Source: a virus
Strand: one strand, 5' to 3'
Virus record (IMG/VR): IMGVR_UViG_3300031951_000576
Location: 1-36,600 of that record
DNA: 36,600 nt
Part shown: positions 20,430 to 29,831 of the stretch, piece after piece
Layout: each line of letters opens with the position of its first letter
Position numbering within the stretch: position 1 is the stretch's first letter
Program-made: the position numbers and the translations under genes
The notes under the pieces: model-generated
The model's database searches: none
The model's input: only the letters and a program-made list of their open reading frames with translations
Told to the model about the DNA's origin: nothing

Positions 20430-21034
20430 GGTCGTTTTTTCCAGCAGTGAGCTGGCAAGTTTGCGTTCTCTGTAGCGTCCGTAAATTTATGGAGTGTTTC
20501 AATGGGAAACCACACCATGCTTCTGATGAAGCAACCACAAAATTCACAGCTTTGAAGCTGGTCGTCTAGTGGCGTTGTTCCGTGTTGAGAAAGCGTTCTA
20601 ACAGCCTCTTTGAGGACGCGAGCGTTACATCCGGTGCATCCAAGCGGCTTTCGGTTGAACTGACATCCAGCGCAAATGCTCGCCCTTCGAATCGCTTCCG
20701 CCTGATCCACCTTACCGCCGCCAACGGTCAGCCCATGAATCAGGCTCATGCTGAAGCGGATAACGTCTCCGATCTGAAGAGATTTCAAACCTTTTGGCTT
20801 AGGAATCTCAATTTCGTCGTAGGAACAATCAGCACCGTTACGGCACTGATACTCAGTGATTAAGATGTCGAGGTTGTCTGGAACTTTTACCGCGTTGGCG
20901 GCGTAATGGTTTCGGACGAACTCGCGGAGCTGCGGCAATGAACCGGCGGGTATCTCGATTCCGGTTTCAGGAACGCGGTAGTTCCATCCGCCAGGGATTA
21001 CATTGTGTTCATTGAGAATCTTGTAGCCGCTCAT
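20414..21034 (-). CDS. Zinc-cluster protein between TerL and portal
   Basis: 206 residues from ATG 21034 (ATGA overlap with TerL). The N-terminal half is an alpha/beta segment (GWNYRVPETGIEI, SLPQLREFVRNHY). The C-terminal half has ICAGCQFNRKPLGCTGC, then LQSCEFCGCFIRSMV and LPAHCWKK: two C-x2-C pairs plus C-x2-C-x-C and a final CW, enough for two or more zinc ions. The family is one I associate with phage packaging loci but whose function is unknown. Its place between terminase and portal suggests packaging or head assembly. Confidence 0.65.
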   Translation of the reverse strand: MSGYKILNEHNVIPGGWNYRVPETGIEIPAGSLPQLREFVRNHYAANAVKVPDNLDILITEYQCRNGADCSYDEIEIPKPKGLKSLQIGDVIRFSMSLIHGLTVGGGKVDQAEAIRRASICAGCQFNRKPLGCTGCNARVLKEAVRTLSQHGTTPLDDQLQSCEFCGCFIRSMVWFPIETLHKFTDATENANLPAHCWKKRPCTET

Positions 21035-22710
21035 ACGTCCCCGTCGTAGTAAATGGAGTCTGCGTCCCTCACCAGCTTTTCCCATACCTTGTCAGCTTTT
21101 GTTGCTCGCGGTTCAAAGGAGGCGGTTTTACGCACCAGATCAAGCAGGACTACAGCAGCGTCGGCCAAGTCAGGCGATTTGCCAGTTCTTTGCTTCATCA
21201 CAGTCTTCGATTCGACGGATATCTTACGCTTCCCATCGTCGAACATTCGCGCACAGAACTCCTGCAATGTCTCGATGTCCATGCCGCCGACCCGCTCCTC
21301 GACAACCCATTTACGCATCGAGAACCAGAGTTCTGTCACCTTGCGGTCGTAAGCCTCATTGCATGGCCTACTATCCTCGTCGCTGACCGGAATGGTCGAT
21401 GGAGAGCCGCCGAACTCAACGCGATGAACCACACCCCATTCGCGGGTTAGAATGTCCGCAAGACCGCCACCCTCACCGCTTGAATCGAGAGCGAACTTGT
21501 CCGGTGGAACGCCGCGCTTGTTGCATTCCTCTTTAACTCGATTGGCTATCTGGTAATGGACCGGCTCGGTGAGCTGTGCGTTCGGTGATATCTGGATGAT
21601 GTCCTGAAAGAGAATGCTCAGCTTGTCGTTAGCGGTGCCAACCTTGGCAAAGCGAAGGACGCATCTATCGCCGCCAAAACCCGGATCAAGACCGGCAACA
21701 ATTTGGACGTTTGTAGTAAACACCAAATTTTTTGTAGGTGTGTGCGTTTCGATAAGCGACTCAGACAGCACCGTCTTGACCATGCCGTCAGGACTCCAGA
21801 ATCCGCGTGTGTACTTCCAGAACGTAGGACTCTGCTCGCCCTCATGGCGCATCGCTGACAAGACCTGATCTTGGGTGATGAGATATGGGTACTTCGTTCG
21901 CCCCTCAGTGATGTTCGGCGACTTCATGCCGTCGAAACGTCGGCACATACCGCGTTCCGTTAGCCAATGCTGATCTTCAATCGTGACGCTGCGCCATCCT
22001 TTTGCCGGTGTGCAGAATCTGCCGTGCGGATCGAACTTTGATGCCGGATTCCCAATGACCAGCATCTTGAACTCACGGCAACCCTTGGAGAGGTTCGTGC
22101 AAGCCTCGAACGCTGCTTCAGGCGTATCCGTTGCTTCGTCGATAATGACCATCACGCGTTCCGCATGAATACCCTGAATGTTGGCCACCGCCTTCGAGGT
22201 GTTACCTTCGGCGACGGCGATAGCTGAAATAGAGTGCCGGTCGTCACCTTTGACAGCCTGTAACGCCATCTTCGAATCGACCATGTTGCCGGGGAATCCT
22301 CGCGATTTCCGAACAAGATCCTGAAGATTGGCCCACATACGCTTTCGGATCATCTTCGCGGTCGTCGATGTCAGGACAACCGTTGACTTGGCAGGGTTGG
22401 CCAACCACCAGACCGTCGCAAAAAGCGTTGCGCCAAAGGTCTTTCCGCTCGCTCCGCATCCCGCCCATCCAACGTAGTCATGCTCACAGAGGCTTTCGAC
22501 TTGAGCTTCAAGCCACGGGTTCCAGCTCATCTTCGGCCAGAGCATTTTCGTCGCATTCTGAAAATGTTCGAAAGTACCTAGTCCACCCTCGTTTGGTTGG
22601 AGTCGATTGCGGAAAGCGTACAGCTCCAGTTCAAGATCGGGAATCTTGACGGGAGAACGTATTCCGTACTTGTGGTCGATCAGTGGATTCTCAGACACTT
22701 GCTCTGCCAT
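21031..22710 (-). CDS. terL: Terminase large subunit
   Basis: 559 residues from ATG 22710, which has AAGG eight bases upstream; a start at 22725 is possible. The ATPase domain has Walker A GCGASGKT (about residues 84-91) and Walker B VMVIIDEAT (about 187-194), with a STT coupling-type motif between. The nuclease domain has GLDPGFGGD (acidic residue near 341), FALDSSGEGGG (near 408) and GKSPDLADA (near 513-516), the three acidic sites of an RNase H-fold packaging nuclease. It pumps DNA into the prohead through the portal and cuts concatemers. It leads the minus-strand head operon. Confidence 0.9.
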   Translation of the reverse strand: MAEQVSENPLIDHKYGIRSPVKIPDLELELYAFRNRLQPNEGGLGTFEHFQNATKMLWPKMSWNPWLEAQVESLCEHDYVGWAGCGASGKTFGATLFATVWWLANPAKSTVVLTSTTAKMIRKRMWANLQDLVRKSRGFPGNMVDSKMALQAVKGDDRHSISAIAVAEGNTSKAVANIQGIHAERVMVIIDEATDTPEAAFEACTNLSKGCREFKMLVIGNPASKFDPHGRFCTPAKGWRSVTIEDQHWLTERGMCRRFDGMKSPNITEGRTKYPYLITQDQVLSAMRHEGEQSPTFWKYTRGFWSPDGMVKTVLSESLIETHTPTKNLVFTTNVQIVAGLDPGFGGDRCVLRFAKVGTANDKLSILFQDIIQISPNAQLTEPVHYQIANRVKEECNKRGVPPDKFALDSSGEGGGLADILTREWGVVHRVEFGGSPSTIPVSDEDSRPCNEAYDRKVTELWFSMRKWVVEERVGGMDIETLQEFCARMFDDGKRKISVESKTVMKQRTGKSPDLADAAVVLLDLVRKTASFEPRATKADKVWEKLVRDADSIYYDGDV

Positions 22711-22764
22711 AGTTTGGCCTTGCATTAGTTGTCGTTGGACTTGAGGTTGTGCGAAAGGAAAAAT
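22711..22764. promoter_or_regulatory. Short divergent gap between TerL and fibre genes
   Basis: Only 54 bases separate the TerL start (minus) from the fibre start (plus). Two divergent promoters would have to overlap here or lie inside the coding ends. The plus-strand side has GAAAGGA before AAAAT-ATG, a usable Shine-Dalgarno site. No clear -35/-10 pair is visible. Confidence 0.35.
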
Positions 22765-23970
22765 ATGCCGTCGCAACTTGTTTCTTCATCCGGCTGTTGC
22801 CAGCCTTGCGACTCCGAGCCGGTAGTCGTGAATATCCCCGGTCCTCAAGGGGCAGCGGGTACAAACGGCACCAATGGCACGAACGGAATTGATTCGTTTA
22901 CCTACACGACGGCTGCGTTTTTTGTTCCTGCGCTTGGTTCGAGTGTTCTTGTTTTCGTCGATAACACCGAGTTTCTTCCCGAATCAGTCGCCGGACAGTT
23001 TTTCGTTTCGATTCAGGGTCTTGGGTACATGCAGGTTCTGTCGGTTGACGGCTTGCAGCTAACGCTTCAAAACCCCGCTCCCGGCGTTCTCGGCATTGCC
23101 AATGCGGTTCCGACTACGCTGATTCCTCCCGGTTCGCTCATCACGCTAGCTGGAGCGATTGGTCCTACGGGTGCTGCGGGTGTTTCTGGCGGTGCGCCGG
23201 TTGGGGCTTCCTACATTTGTCGAACAGCGGATGGAACTCTAACGAACGAGACAGCTCTTGATTCGCTTGCTGCCGGTTACATGAAGACCGCCGGATCTGG
23301 CGGTGCTGGCGTCGTCTCGACGGTGGCGACGGTTCCGGTTGGCGACATCAGCGGCACGTTGCCGATTGCTAAAGGTGGAACCAACCTGACAACCGCCCCA
23401 GCAAACAAGATTCCGGTGGGCGATGGAACCACCTATCTCCAGAAGGAAATCGTCGGAACAGCTCCGATTGTCGTCACGAATTCGACTGGAAACATCACGC
23501 TGTCCGCGCCTTCAATCGTTCCGTTCAACTACGTCACGTTTACGCGGAGGGTGACTGGTCTTGGGGCGGCAAATGCACCGAACGTCAGCCCAACTTCAGC
23601 AAGCAATCCGTACAGCACATCTGTTTACACGACGGCATCTTATGCTGGCCTTGATTCAGCTTCTGGATTCACGGCATCAAGTGGACGTTTTACCGTTCCT
23701 TACACCGGATACTACAGAATAGACGCCTATTTCAATCTTGATGCGGTATCAACAACCGCAACTGTCACTGTTTTTATCAGAAAAAATGGCTCTGACGTTT
23801 TGGCTTCTAGGTCATTCAATGTGACAAGCAGTGGGTATCACCCAATATCATTGGTTTACATTGATCAAGCATCAGCTCTAACTGATTATTACGAGGTATT
23901 GGTTGGCACAGACCATAACCTTTACGTCGATCAAGGTTCCTCATTCTCTGTCCAGCGGATTCAGGCTTAA
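22765..23970 (+). CDS. Fibre protein with collagen-like and C1q-like parts
   Basis: 401 residues from ATG 22765; upstream in-frame codons are TTG only. Residues 10-15 hold a Cys cluster (GCCQPC). A collagen-like G-x-y run lies at 26-41 (GPQGAAGTNGTNGTNG) and a second near 134-147 (GAIGPTGAAGVSGG). The C-terminal 130 residues resemble a C1q/TNF-type trimeric head: FNYVTFTRRV, GRFTVPYTGYYRIDAYF, VTVFIRKNGSDVL and YYEVLVGTDHNLYV. Such fibres are trimers, with the head likely binding the receptor. The C-terminal DNA is more A/T-rich than the N-terminal DNA, as expected for exchanged receptor modules. It is the first gene of the tail operon. Confidence 0.7.
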   Translation: MPSQLVSSSGCCQPCDSEPVVVNIPGPQGAAGTNGTNGTNGIDSFTYTTAAFFVPALGSSVLVFVDNTEFLPESVAGQFFVSIQGLGYMQVLSVDGLQLTLQNPAPGVLGIANAVPTTLIPPGSLITLAGAIGPTGAAGVSGGAPVGASYICRTADGTLTNETALDSLAAGYMKTAGSGGAGVVSTVATVPVGDISGTLPIAKGGTNLTTAPANKIPVGDGTTYLQKEIVGTAPIVVTNSTGNITLSAPSIVPFNYVTFTRRVTGLGAANAPNVSPTSASNPYSTSVYTTASYAGLDSASGFTASSGRFTVPYTGYYRIDAYFNLDAVSTTATVTVFIRKNGSDVLASRSFNVTSSGYHPISLVYIDQASALTDYYEVLVGTDHNLYVDQGSSFSVQRIQA

Positions 23971-23973
23971 ACC

Positions 23974-25827
23974 ATGAGCGAACGCGCACCACGCAGGTAC
24001 ACGGACGGATCTGTCACCTTCGATGGTGGTATTGATGCTGGCGTGATGCCTTCCGAAGTGGACAAGAATCAGGTTGCGTTCGCCGTCAATGCCAACTTCC
24101 GCGAGGGTTTCATCTCGCCTCGCCCCGGCTTTATTCAGAAGGACTACGACCTCTGTGTCACAGTCACCGCTGATAACGCCGAGATTACCGCTGACCAAAC
24201 GAACGTGACGGCGGATGGGTGGTCAGAGGAATGCTACGGTCCTCAGGGTCTAACCGGCACGTTCCAATGCGCTCTACCCTACATCTCGGACGATGGACGC
24301 ACGTTCATCCTGCTGATGATCAGTGGTAAAGTGTGGCTTTACAACTGCGCTCAAAATAACGCTCAGAACCTCACAACCTCTCCCGACCTAGAGAATCCTT
24401 CCAACCTGCTCGATGGCTGGATGGTTCAGGCGGAGAACTTCGTCGTCATTCAGGATGGGTTTAGTAAGCCGCTGATCTTTAACGGAACAAGCCTGCGCCG
24501 AGCTAAGGACGACGAGATTAAGACCGGCAGAGTTATGGCCTACGTCAATGGCCGTATCTGGTACGCGCTTCCGAACGGATTTTCATTCCGAGCTACCGAC
24601 ATTGTTTATGGAGACGGTACGCGAGCCAGTGTTCTCAAAGAAACCGAGAACACCTTCCTTAATGAAGGCGGAGACTTTTCGGTTCCGTCGGATTCAGGAG
24701 GCATCACAGCGATGGCCGTCCCCGGCGACCCAGATACGTCGCTTGGTCAAGGACCGCTTCTTGTCTTCACGCCTCGATATGTTTTCAGCGTCCAAGCCCC
24801 TGTAGACCGCGATGTCTGGAAGAACCTGAACTATCCGATTCAGGCTATCAGCTTGCTGACCAGCGGTGCGTTGGGCGCACGGTCGGCCATTACCGTCAAT
24901 GGCGATGTCTTCTACCGAGCTATCGACGGCATCCGCTCGTTCATCATCGCTCGCCGGTCGTTCAGTGATTGGGGCAACACACCTATCAGCGGGGAGATGA
25001 CGCCCATCGTTGAGAACGATCAGTCGAGTCTCTTGTGGGCCAGTTCAGCGGTTGTCTTCGACAATCGGGTGCTGATGACTTCTCAGCCTCGATTCAATTC
25101 TGAGGGTGTGATTCATAAGGCCATATCTGTTCTGGATATGGAGCTTGTCACCTCGATGCGGAAGAAAGCTCCTCCAGCATGGGCTGGCATCTGGACCGGC
25201 CTGAACATCTTGCAGCTCGTCAAGACCGAGAACGCTTACGGGGACAACTGCTTCGCAATCGCTCGCGGATCGGATGACTCGATTCAGATTTGGGAAATCA
25301 CCAAGTCCGAAAAGTTCGACATGAACTTGAGCGAGATTCCCAAGAAGGAAATCGAGTGGCAGGTGCAGACCCGCGCCTACAACTTCGAGGTTCCGTTCGG
25401 TCTGAAGCGGCTCGATTCCGGCGACTTGTTCATCGACAGGTTGGAAGGCGATGTCTCGTTCAATGTCACCTATCGACCTGACCAGTATCCCGGTTGGATC
25501 GAGTGGATTGACTTCGCCGAATGCGCGACTGTTACGCAGTGCTTTGATCTTTGTCCGATTACGAACTTCAAGCCGCAGTACCGGCCTAAGATGCGTTTTC
25601 CGACTCCATCGGATGCGCCGTGCAACGCGACGATCAGCACCCCCGCTCGGAATCTTTACGAGGTTCAGGTTATGATGAACATCATCGGGTATTGCCGGAT
25701 CAAGAGTCTTCGGGTTCACGCCTACGACATTCAGGAGTCGAGTGTTGGAGAGTGTCGGACGGTCTTCCCTGCCTGCACACCGCTTGATGTCTGCGATATT
25801 AACCCGCTGACCTATACGTCAGAATAG
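23974..25827 (+). CDS. Tail nozzle-like protein
   Basis: 617 residues. The N-terminus has VTFDGGIDAGVMPSEVDKNQ and NANFREGFISPRPGF, a pattern seen in tail nozzle (T7 gp12-type) proteins that form the lower tail tube of podoviruses. Much of the rest alternates strands of beta-propeller or barrel type (GRIWYALPNGFSFRA, DVFYRAIDGIRSFIIA). An insert at residues 62-82 contains three TAD units, like the protein at 9457-9681. The C-terminus is Cys-rich (CATVTQCFDLC, GECRTVFPACTPLDVC). The role is inferred from the N-terminal motif and gene order. Confidence 0.65.
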   Translation: MSERAPRRYTDGSVTFDGGIDAGVMPSEVDKNQVAFAVNANFREGFISPRPGFIQKDYDLCVTVTADNAEITADQTNVTADGWSEECYGPQGLTGTFQCALPYISDDGRTFILLMISGKVWLYNCAQNNAQNLTTSPDLENPSNLLDGWMVQAENFVVIQDGFSKPLIFNGTSLRRAKDDEIKTGRVMAYVNGRIWYALPNGFSFRATDIVYGDGTRASVLKETENTFLNEGGDFSVPSDSGGITAMAVPGDPDTSLGQGPLLVFTPRYVFSVQAPVDRDVWKNLNYPIQAISLLTSGALGARSAITVNGDVFYRAIDGIRSFIIARRSFSDWGNTPISGEMTPIVENDQSSLLWASSAVVFDNRVLMTSQPRFNSEGVIHKAISVLDMELVTSMRKKAPPAWAGIWTGLNILQLVKTENAYGDNCFAIARGSDDSIQIWEITKSEKFDMNLSEIPKKEIEWQVQTRAYNFEVPFGLKRLDSGDLFIDRLEGDVSFNVTYRPDQYPGWIEWIDFAECATVTQCFDLCPITNFKPQYRPKMRFPTPSDAPCNATISTPARNLYEVQVMMNIIGYCRIKSLRVHAYDIQESSVGECRTVFPACTPLDVCDINPLTYTSE

Positions 25828-25837
25828 CCTAACGATT

Positions 25838-26638
25838 ATGCCAAACCTTACGCTCATCACTCTTACTCCGCCGAGTCTGCCGGTTGGATATTGTCCGTTG
25901 AATTACCAGACGTTGGCCAACGACATCATCAGCGGCACTCAAGCGACGTTCAACAGCTCGATTGGAAACTCGTTCTTTAACTTTGGATCGACCACCCCCG
26001 CGCTTAACAATCAGGTTTATCCGTGGCTAGACGAGAAGGGTAACTGGTGGGTGCGTGTTAATGGGTACTGGGCGAGACAGCATCCGGTTGCACCAAACAG
26101 CTCCGAGCGTCGCATTTTTGTTGGGCCTGCCGCAGATATTTTGAGCTACGACGGTGGCGACGGAACCGCTACCGCTGCCATTATGAGCGGTCCAATGTGG
26201 GAGATTGACCCTGCTTTTGCGGCTCGATTCCCAGTTGGCGTTGGAGCGTTTGCGGCGAGCGGCACGGTGAATGTCAATGGAACCTCAACGACCACATCTG
26301 TTGTCGGCGAGGACAAGCACACGCTTATCGTTGCGGAAACTCCGTTCAACGAACACACGCATGGCGTCGCTCAGTTGGCTATCCCCAACAACGACGACTA
26401 CTACCTTGTCGGGAAAACTTGGTCCGGCCTCGGATCTTATCCCACCAAGATTATTCAGGGTGCTGCTGGAACGGGTGGCGGGGGAGCGGGTCCGAGCGTG
26501 ACGACTGGTGAGGTTGGAACGACCAACGCGGACAAGACTGGCAACGACAGCCAAAACGCCATCGGTCATAACAATCTTCCGCCGTTTTACGGTGTGTACT
26601 TCATCAAGCGAACCATCCGAGAATACTACACCAAATGA
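25838..26638 (+). CDS. Tail collar-type receptor-binding protein
   Basis: 266 residues. The middle has WLDEKGNWWVRVNGYWARQH and a Gly/Thr-rich segment. Near residue 170 is FNEHTHGVAQL, a metal-type H-x-H motif, and the end reads AIGHNNLPPFYGVYFIKRT. The H-x-H repeat plus HNNLPP-(F/Y)-Y-x-x-(Y/F)-(F/I)-I-(K/R) tail is the signature of phage tail-collar/short-fibre proteins with a knitted trimeric, metal-containing tip. It likely contacts the host surface. It overlaps the next gene by four bases. Confidence 0.7.
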   Translation: MPNLTLITLTPPSLPVGYCPLNYQTLANDIISGTQATFNSSIGNSFFNFGSTTPALNNQVYPWLDEKGNWWVRVNGYWARQHPVAPNSSERRIFVGPAADILSYDGGDGTATAAIMSGPMWEIDPAFAARFPVGVGAFAASGTVNVNGTSTTTSVVGEDKHTLIVAETPFNEHTHGVAQLAIPNNDDYYLVGKTWSGLGSYPTKIIQGAAGTGGGGAGPSVTTGEVGTTNADKTGNDSQNAIGHNNLPPFYGVYFIKRTIREYYTK

Positions 26639-27606
26639 AGCTGATCGTTCAGGACATCCGCTCGACTATCGCTCGGGTCATCGGCGTATGTGTCGATGAT
26701 CAGCGCGTTTACGACTACATCAACCAAGCGTGTCGAAGGCTTCTACACAAGGGGTTGTGGGCTGGTGCGTATGGGCGGTTCACGATTCATACGGTCGGCG
26801 GATGCATCACTTGGCCGCGCCAGATCGAAACCATCGAGTCTGTCGCCGATTGCTGCGGAGTTGGAACCGTCCGCAATCAATGGTTCGAGTTTCAGGAAAC
26901 CGGCTATGGACTGCTCAACTCAGGAGACGCTTGCGTCGGTAAGCAGCTTATTGACCGTGGGACTGTCGTCTCTTACCGCGACATGTCTGGTGGTCTTAAC
27001 AGCTACATTCGAGTCTACCCTGGTGACGCTTCGGATGTCGGCAAGACCATCACCCTGCAAGGAGTCGATCAGAATGGTCAGTGGATTCGAACGCAGTCCG
27101 GTGGCGCATGGATTGACGGAGAGAAGCTGACGCTCGCTTTGCCGTACGTTCAGTCCACCAAGAAATTTACTCAGCTTACCGGCGTAATTCGCGAGGCGAC
27201 GAACACCGCAAGCCGACTGTATGAGTACGATGCGACTGCGTTGTCCGAACTCGATCTGGCAGTTTACGACCCTGATGAAACTTTGCCGCAGTACCGTCGG
27301 AGCCTGCTGACCGACCGTTGCCACAACGACGAGGATAAGCCGGTGACGGTCATGGCGAAGATGCGCCATATCAACGCGACGAGCGTCAACGACTACCTTA
27401 TTCCTCCGTGTCCTGATGCCATCAAGCTGATGGTCATGGCGATTCGCAAGGAGGAGAACGATTTGATTCAGGAAGCAGTGGCCTACGAAGCTAAAGCCAT
27501 TCAAGCTGTGCAGGAGCAGACGATGCAGTACCTAGGCGATGCTGTCGCGACGATACGCATGGTCGGTGTAGGATTAAATGGCGGTGGATTCTCGCAATGG
27601 TTCTGA
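26635..27606 (+). CDS. Putative tail adaptor protein
   Basis: 323 residues. The N-terminus is MKLIVQDIRSTIARVIGV, then VDDQRVYDYINQACRRLLHKG, GRFTIHTVGGCITWPRQIET and, at the C-terminal half, helices such as DAIKLMVMAIRKEENDL and QAVQEQTMQYLGD. A helical start with D-x-R-x-x-x-Y-I-N-x-A-x-x-x-L and an ITWPR strand is, from memory, found in adaptor-type proteins of short-tailed phages, which link the portal to the nozzle. The next gene to the nozzle and collar genes is consistent. The role is inferred, not proven. Confidence 0.5.
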   Translation: MKLIVQDIRSTIARVIGVCVDDQRVYDYINQACRRLLHKGLWAGAYGRFTIHTVGGCITWPRQIETIESVADCCGVGTVRNQWFEFQETGYGLLNSGDACVGKQLIDRGTVVSYRDMSGGLNSYIRVYPGDASDVGKTITLQGVDQNGQWIRTQSGGAWIDGEKLTLALPYVQSTKKFTQLTGVIREATNTASRLYEYDATALSELDLAVYDPDETLPQYRRSLLTDRCHNDEDKPVTVMAKMRHINATSVNDYLIPPCPDAIKLMVMAIRKEENDLIQEAVAYEAKAIQAVQEQTMQYLGDAVATIRMVGVGLNGGGFSQWF

Positions 27607-27622
27607 ACCAAAAGGATAATTT

Positions 27623-28450
27623 ATGATCGACCCGGGAACGGCAATTTTGGGCGGAGCGGCAATCTCCGGCCTTGGAAGTTTGTTTGGTGGGCTGTTCGGT
27701 GGAAAGAAGCCGAAGGTTCCTGAGCTGAAGCCGATTGATTTCGCCAAGGAGCAGCAGCAGGCGATTCAGCAGAACATCGCGTCGCTTGAGCCTGCTACCG
27801 AGTTGGCCAGAAAGACGACCGCCGCTGAACAGTCTCAGCTTGAGACACAGCTTCGTCGTGCGATTCCTGGTTATGACCAGCTTGTTTCTCAGGCTGGGCA
27901 GAACATTGCCGCTTCTCTTCGCGGCGAAATCTCGCCTGAAGTCTCCGCTCAGGTTCAGCGTTCGACCGCTGGACGCGCTTTGTCTGGTGGATTCGGCGCA
28001 GGATCTGGATTTGGCCGTGCGCTGACCGCTCGCGATTTAGGTCTGACCGGCATGCAGATTCAGAATCAGGGTCTTGCTCAGGCGCAGAACTTCATCCAGC
28101 AGCAGCGAGCGTTTGGTATGGTTCAGCCGTTCTCGGTGAGCAGCATGTTCATCACGCCAGCGCAGCGCATTGGAGCGATTCAGGAACAGCAGGCCAGAAT
28201 GTACGGTCGTGACTTGACTGCCGCTCAGGTTGCTGCCGCTCCTTCTCCGATGCAGCAAGCGGCTCAGACTGCATTTACCGGATTCGGCGGAACGGTTGGA
28301 GGCGCGCTGACGCAGTATGGATTGTCAAAAGCGTTAATGCAGGACTATTCAGCGATGTCGGGAAGAATGCCTCAAATTGAGGCTCCAAATTTGATGGCAC
28401 CGCCGCCTTCTTTGACAGCACCTTCAGTTGGATTCGGTGGAACTCCTTGA
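27623..28450 (+). CDS. Structural protein, likely internal virion (ejection) type
   Basis: 275 residues. The N-terminus is a Gly/Ala hydrophobic segment (GGAAISGLGSLFGGLFGG) suited to membrane insertion, followed by a basic PKVPELKP linker. The middle is Gln/Ala-rich helix (FAKEQQQAIQQNIASL, QNQGLAQAQNFIQQQRA) and the end is Pro-rich. This is the layout of small podovirus ejection proteins that enter the host envelope with the DNA. It precedes two larger Ala/Gln-rich proteins. The start has GGATAATTT-ATG. Confidence 0.6.
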   Translation: MIDPGTAILGGAAISGLGSLFGGLFGGKKPKVPELKPIDFAKEQQQAIQQNIASLEPATELARKTTAAEQSQLETQLRRAIPGYDQLVSQAGQNIAASLRGEISPEVSAQVQRSTAGRALSGGFGAGSGFGRALTARDLGLTGMQIQNQGLAQAQNFIQQQRAFGMVQPFSVSSMFITPAQRIGAIQEQQARMYGRDLTAAQVAAAPSPMQQAAQTAFTGFGGTVGGALTQYGLSKALMQDYSAMSGRMPQIEAPNLMAPPPSLTAPSVGFGGTP

Positions 28451-28454
28451 TCTT

Positions 28455-29828
28455 ATGGCCGACCAATCTCTTCAAGCATTTCAGCTAGGCGCGTCGCTGT
28501 TCGACCGCGCGCAGACGCAGGCTCGTATGATGGAGCAGATGCAGATGAACGCTGCTGAACAGGTAATGCGTCAGCGGCAGTTCGATCTTCAGAACAAGAT
28601 CCAGTCGAACGCTTATGCTCAGGCGTTGGCGGAGCAAGAGGCTCAAACTGCGGAGTATGATGCTTTTCAGGCGTTCAACCAACAGGTGGCCGACTTTCTA
28701 AACAACGCTACGGAGGATGGTGCAATGCCTGCACTTCCTCGTTTCAAATCAAAGCAGTTCAATCAGCAAGCGACTCAGATCATCAACGGATTGGAGCCGT
28801 ATTCTGCTCGTGCAAAACTCATCAAAGAGCAGGCAAAGTTAGCATCGTTCACTGATCAGCTTGAAGCAGGAAGAATAGCTGAGGCTAGAAAGTACAATGC
28901 CCTGACGCGCACTTCTGACGGAAAATATGTCATTGATGACGGCCTGATTGCACAGAAGAAGTCTGAAGAAGAGCAGCTTGGAAAAGCCTCAAAACTGAGT
29001 TCATTTGCTCGCCTCGGCAAAGACACTGTTCAAAGCATGATTGATGCTGGGCAGATTCCTCAAGAAATTGCACCTCAGGCTCTTTTGGCTGCTGAAGCTG
29101 GAGAAAAATCAAAGATGGGTGCGGTCGGGAAAAACACCGATTTGTTCATTGAAGCTGCAAAAGCAAAGGCCAAAGCATCAGGCCAAGAGCTTTCTCCAGC
29201 TAAAGAAGCTGAGTTAAGGCAGACATTTATCGGCGGCGGCGGACGGCTCAAGCCGCTTGAAGCTAAGACAGCGACAAAGTTGGAGGATGAATTTGCTGTC
29301 ATGGAAACGATTGATTCTCTTCAAGACGGAATCGCCGAATTTGAATCCCGTTATCCCGGCAGAAAGTTTACTGATTTTCTTGGAGCGATACCAACAACTG
29401 AAATCAAGATTCGCTCTCTTGTTCAGACTGAGAAAGATCCTGTCCGCCAAGACGCTTTGGAGTTGTTGGCTGACTTCATGGGTGTTGTTAATCGAACCGC
29501 AAGAACTACATCTGGGCTGAACGTCACTGAAAGCGAAGGTAAGCGAATCACTCAAGAAATCGGTGGATCGTTCGACAAAAACTCTCTTATCAAGCTCGAT
29601 CAGTTTAGGAAACGGATTGAGCGAAGTGCGCGTGGGACGATTGGTCGAAATATCGACAAGTCTCTTCCGTCATTCTACGAACGATGGTCTACAACCCCAT
29701 TTGGAACTAGAACCACTGCTGCATATTCCGTTCCTGCGGTTCCGTTTCAGTCGAATGCTCAGTCCACAGAGTCTATGAGCCTTCAGGAAATGCAGCGGTT
29801 AATCCAAGAGCTAGAAGCGAAGCAATAA
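28455..29828 (+). CDS. Internal virion (ejection) protein, 457 aa
   Basis: I chose ATG 28455, five bases after the previous stop; the frame also extends upstream only through TTG. Residues 1-70 are a Gln/Met/Arg-rich coiled coil (RAQTQARMMEQMQMNAAEQ). The rest is helical with Lys/Ala runs (LFIEAAKAKAKASGQ) and a basic segment near the end (RKRIERSARGTIGRNIDK). No enzymatic motif is seen. Gene order (small Gly-rich, medium Gln-rich, large Ala-rich) resembles the three ejection proteins of P22/T7-like phages. Confidence 0.6.
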   Translation: MADQSLQAFQLGASLFDRAQTQARMMEQMQMNAAEQVMRQRQFDLQNKIQSNAYAQALAEQEAQTAEYDAFQAFNQQVADFLNNATEDGAMPALPRFKSKQFNQQATQIINGLEPYSARAKLIKEQAKLASFTDQLEAGRIAEARKYNALTRTSDGKYVIDDGLIAQKKSEEEQLGKASKLSSFARLGKDTVQSMIDAGQIPQEIAPQALLAAEAGEKSKMGAVGKNTDLFIEAAKAKAKASGQELSPAKEAELRQTFIGGGGRLKPLEAKTATKLEDEFAVMETIDSLQDGIAEFESRYPGRKFTDFLGAIPTTEIKIRSLVQTEKDPVRQDALELLADFMGVVNRTARTTSGLNVTESEGKRITQEIGGSFDKNSLIKLDQFRKRIERSARGTIGRNIDKSLPSFYERWSTTPFGTRTTAAYSVPAVPFQSNAQSTESMSLQEMQRLIQELEAKQ

Positions 29829-29831
29829 TTT

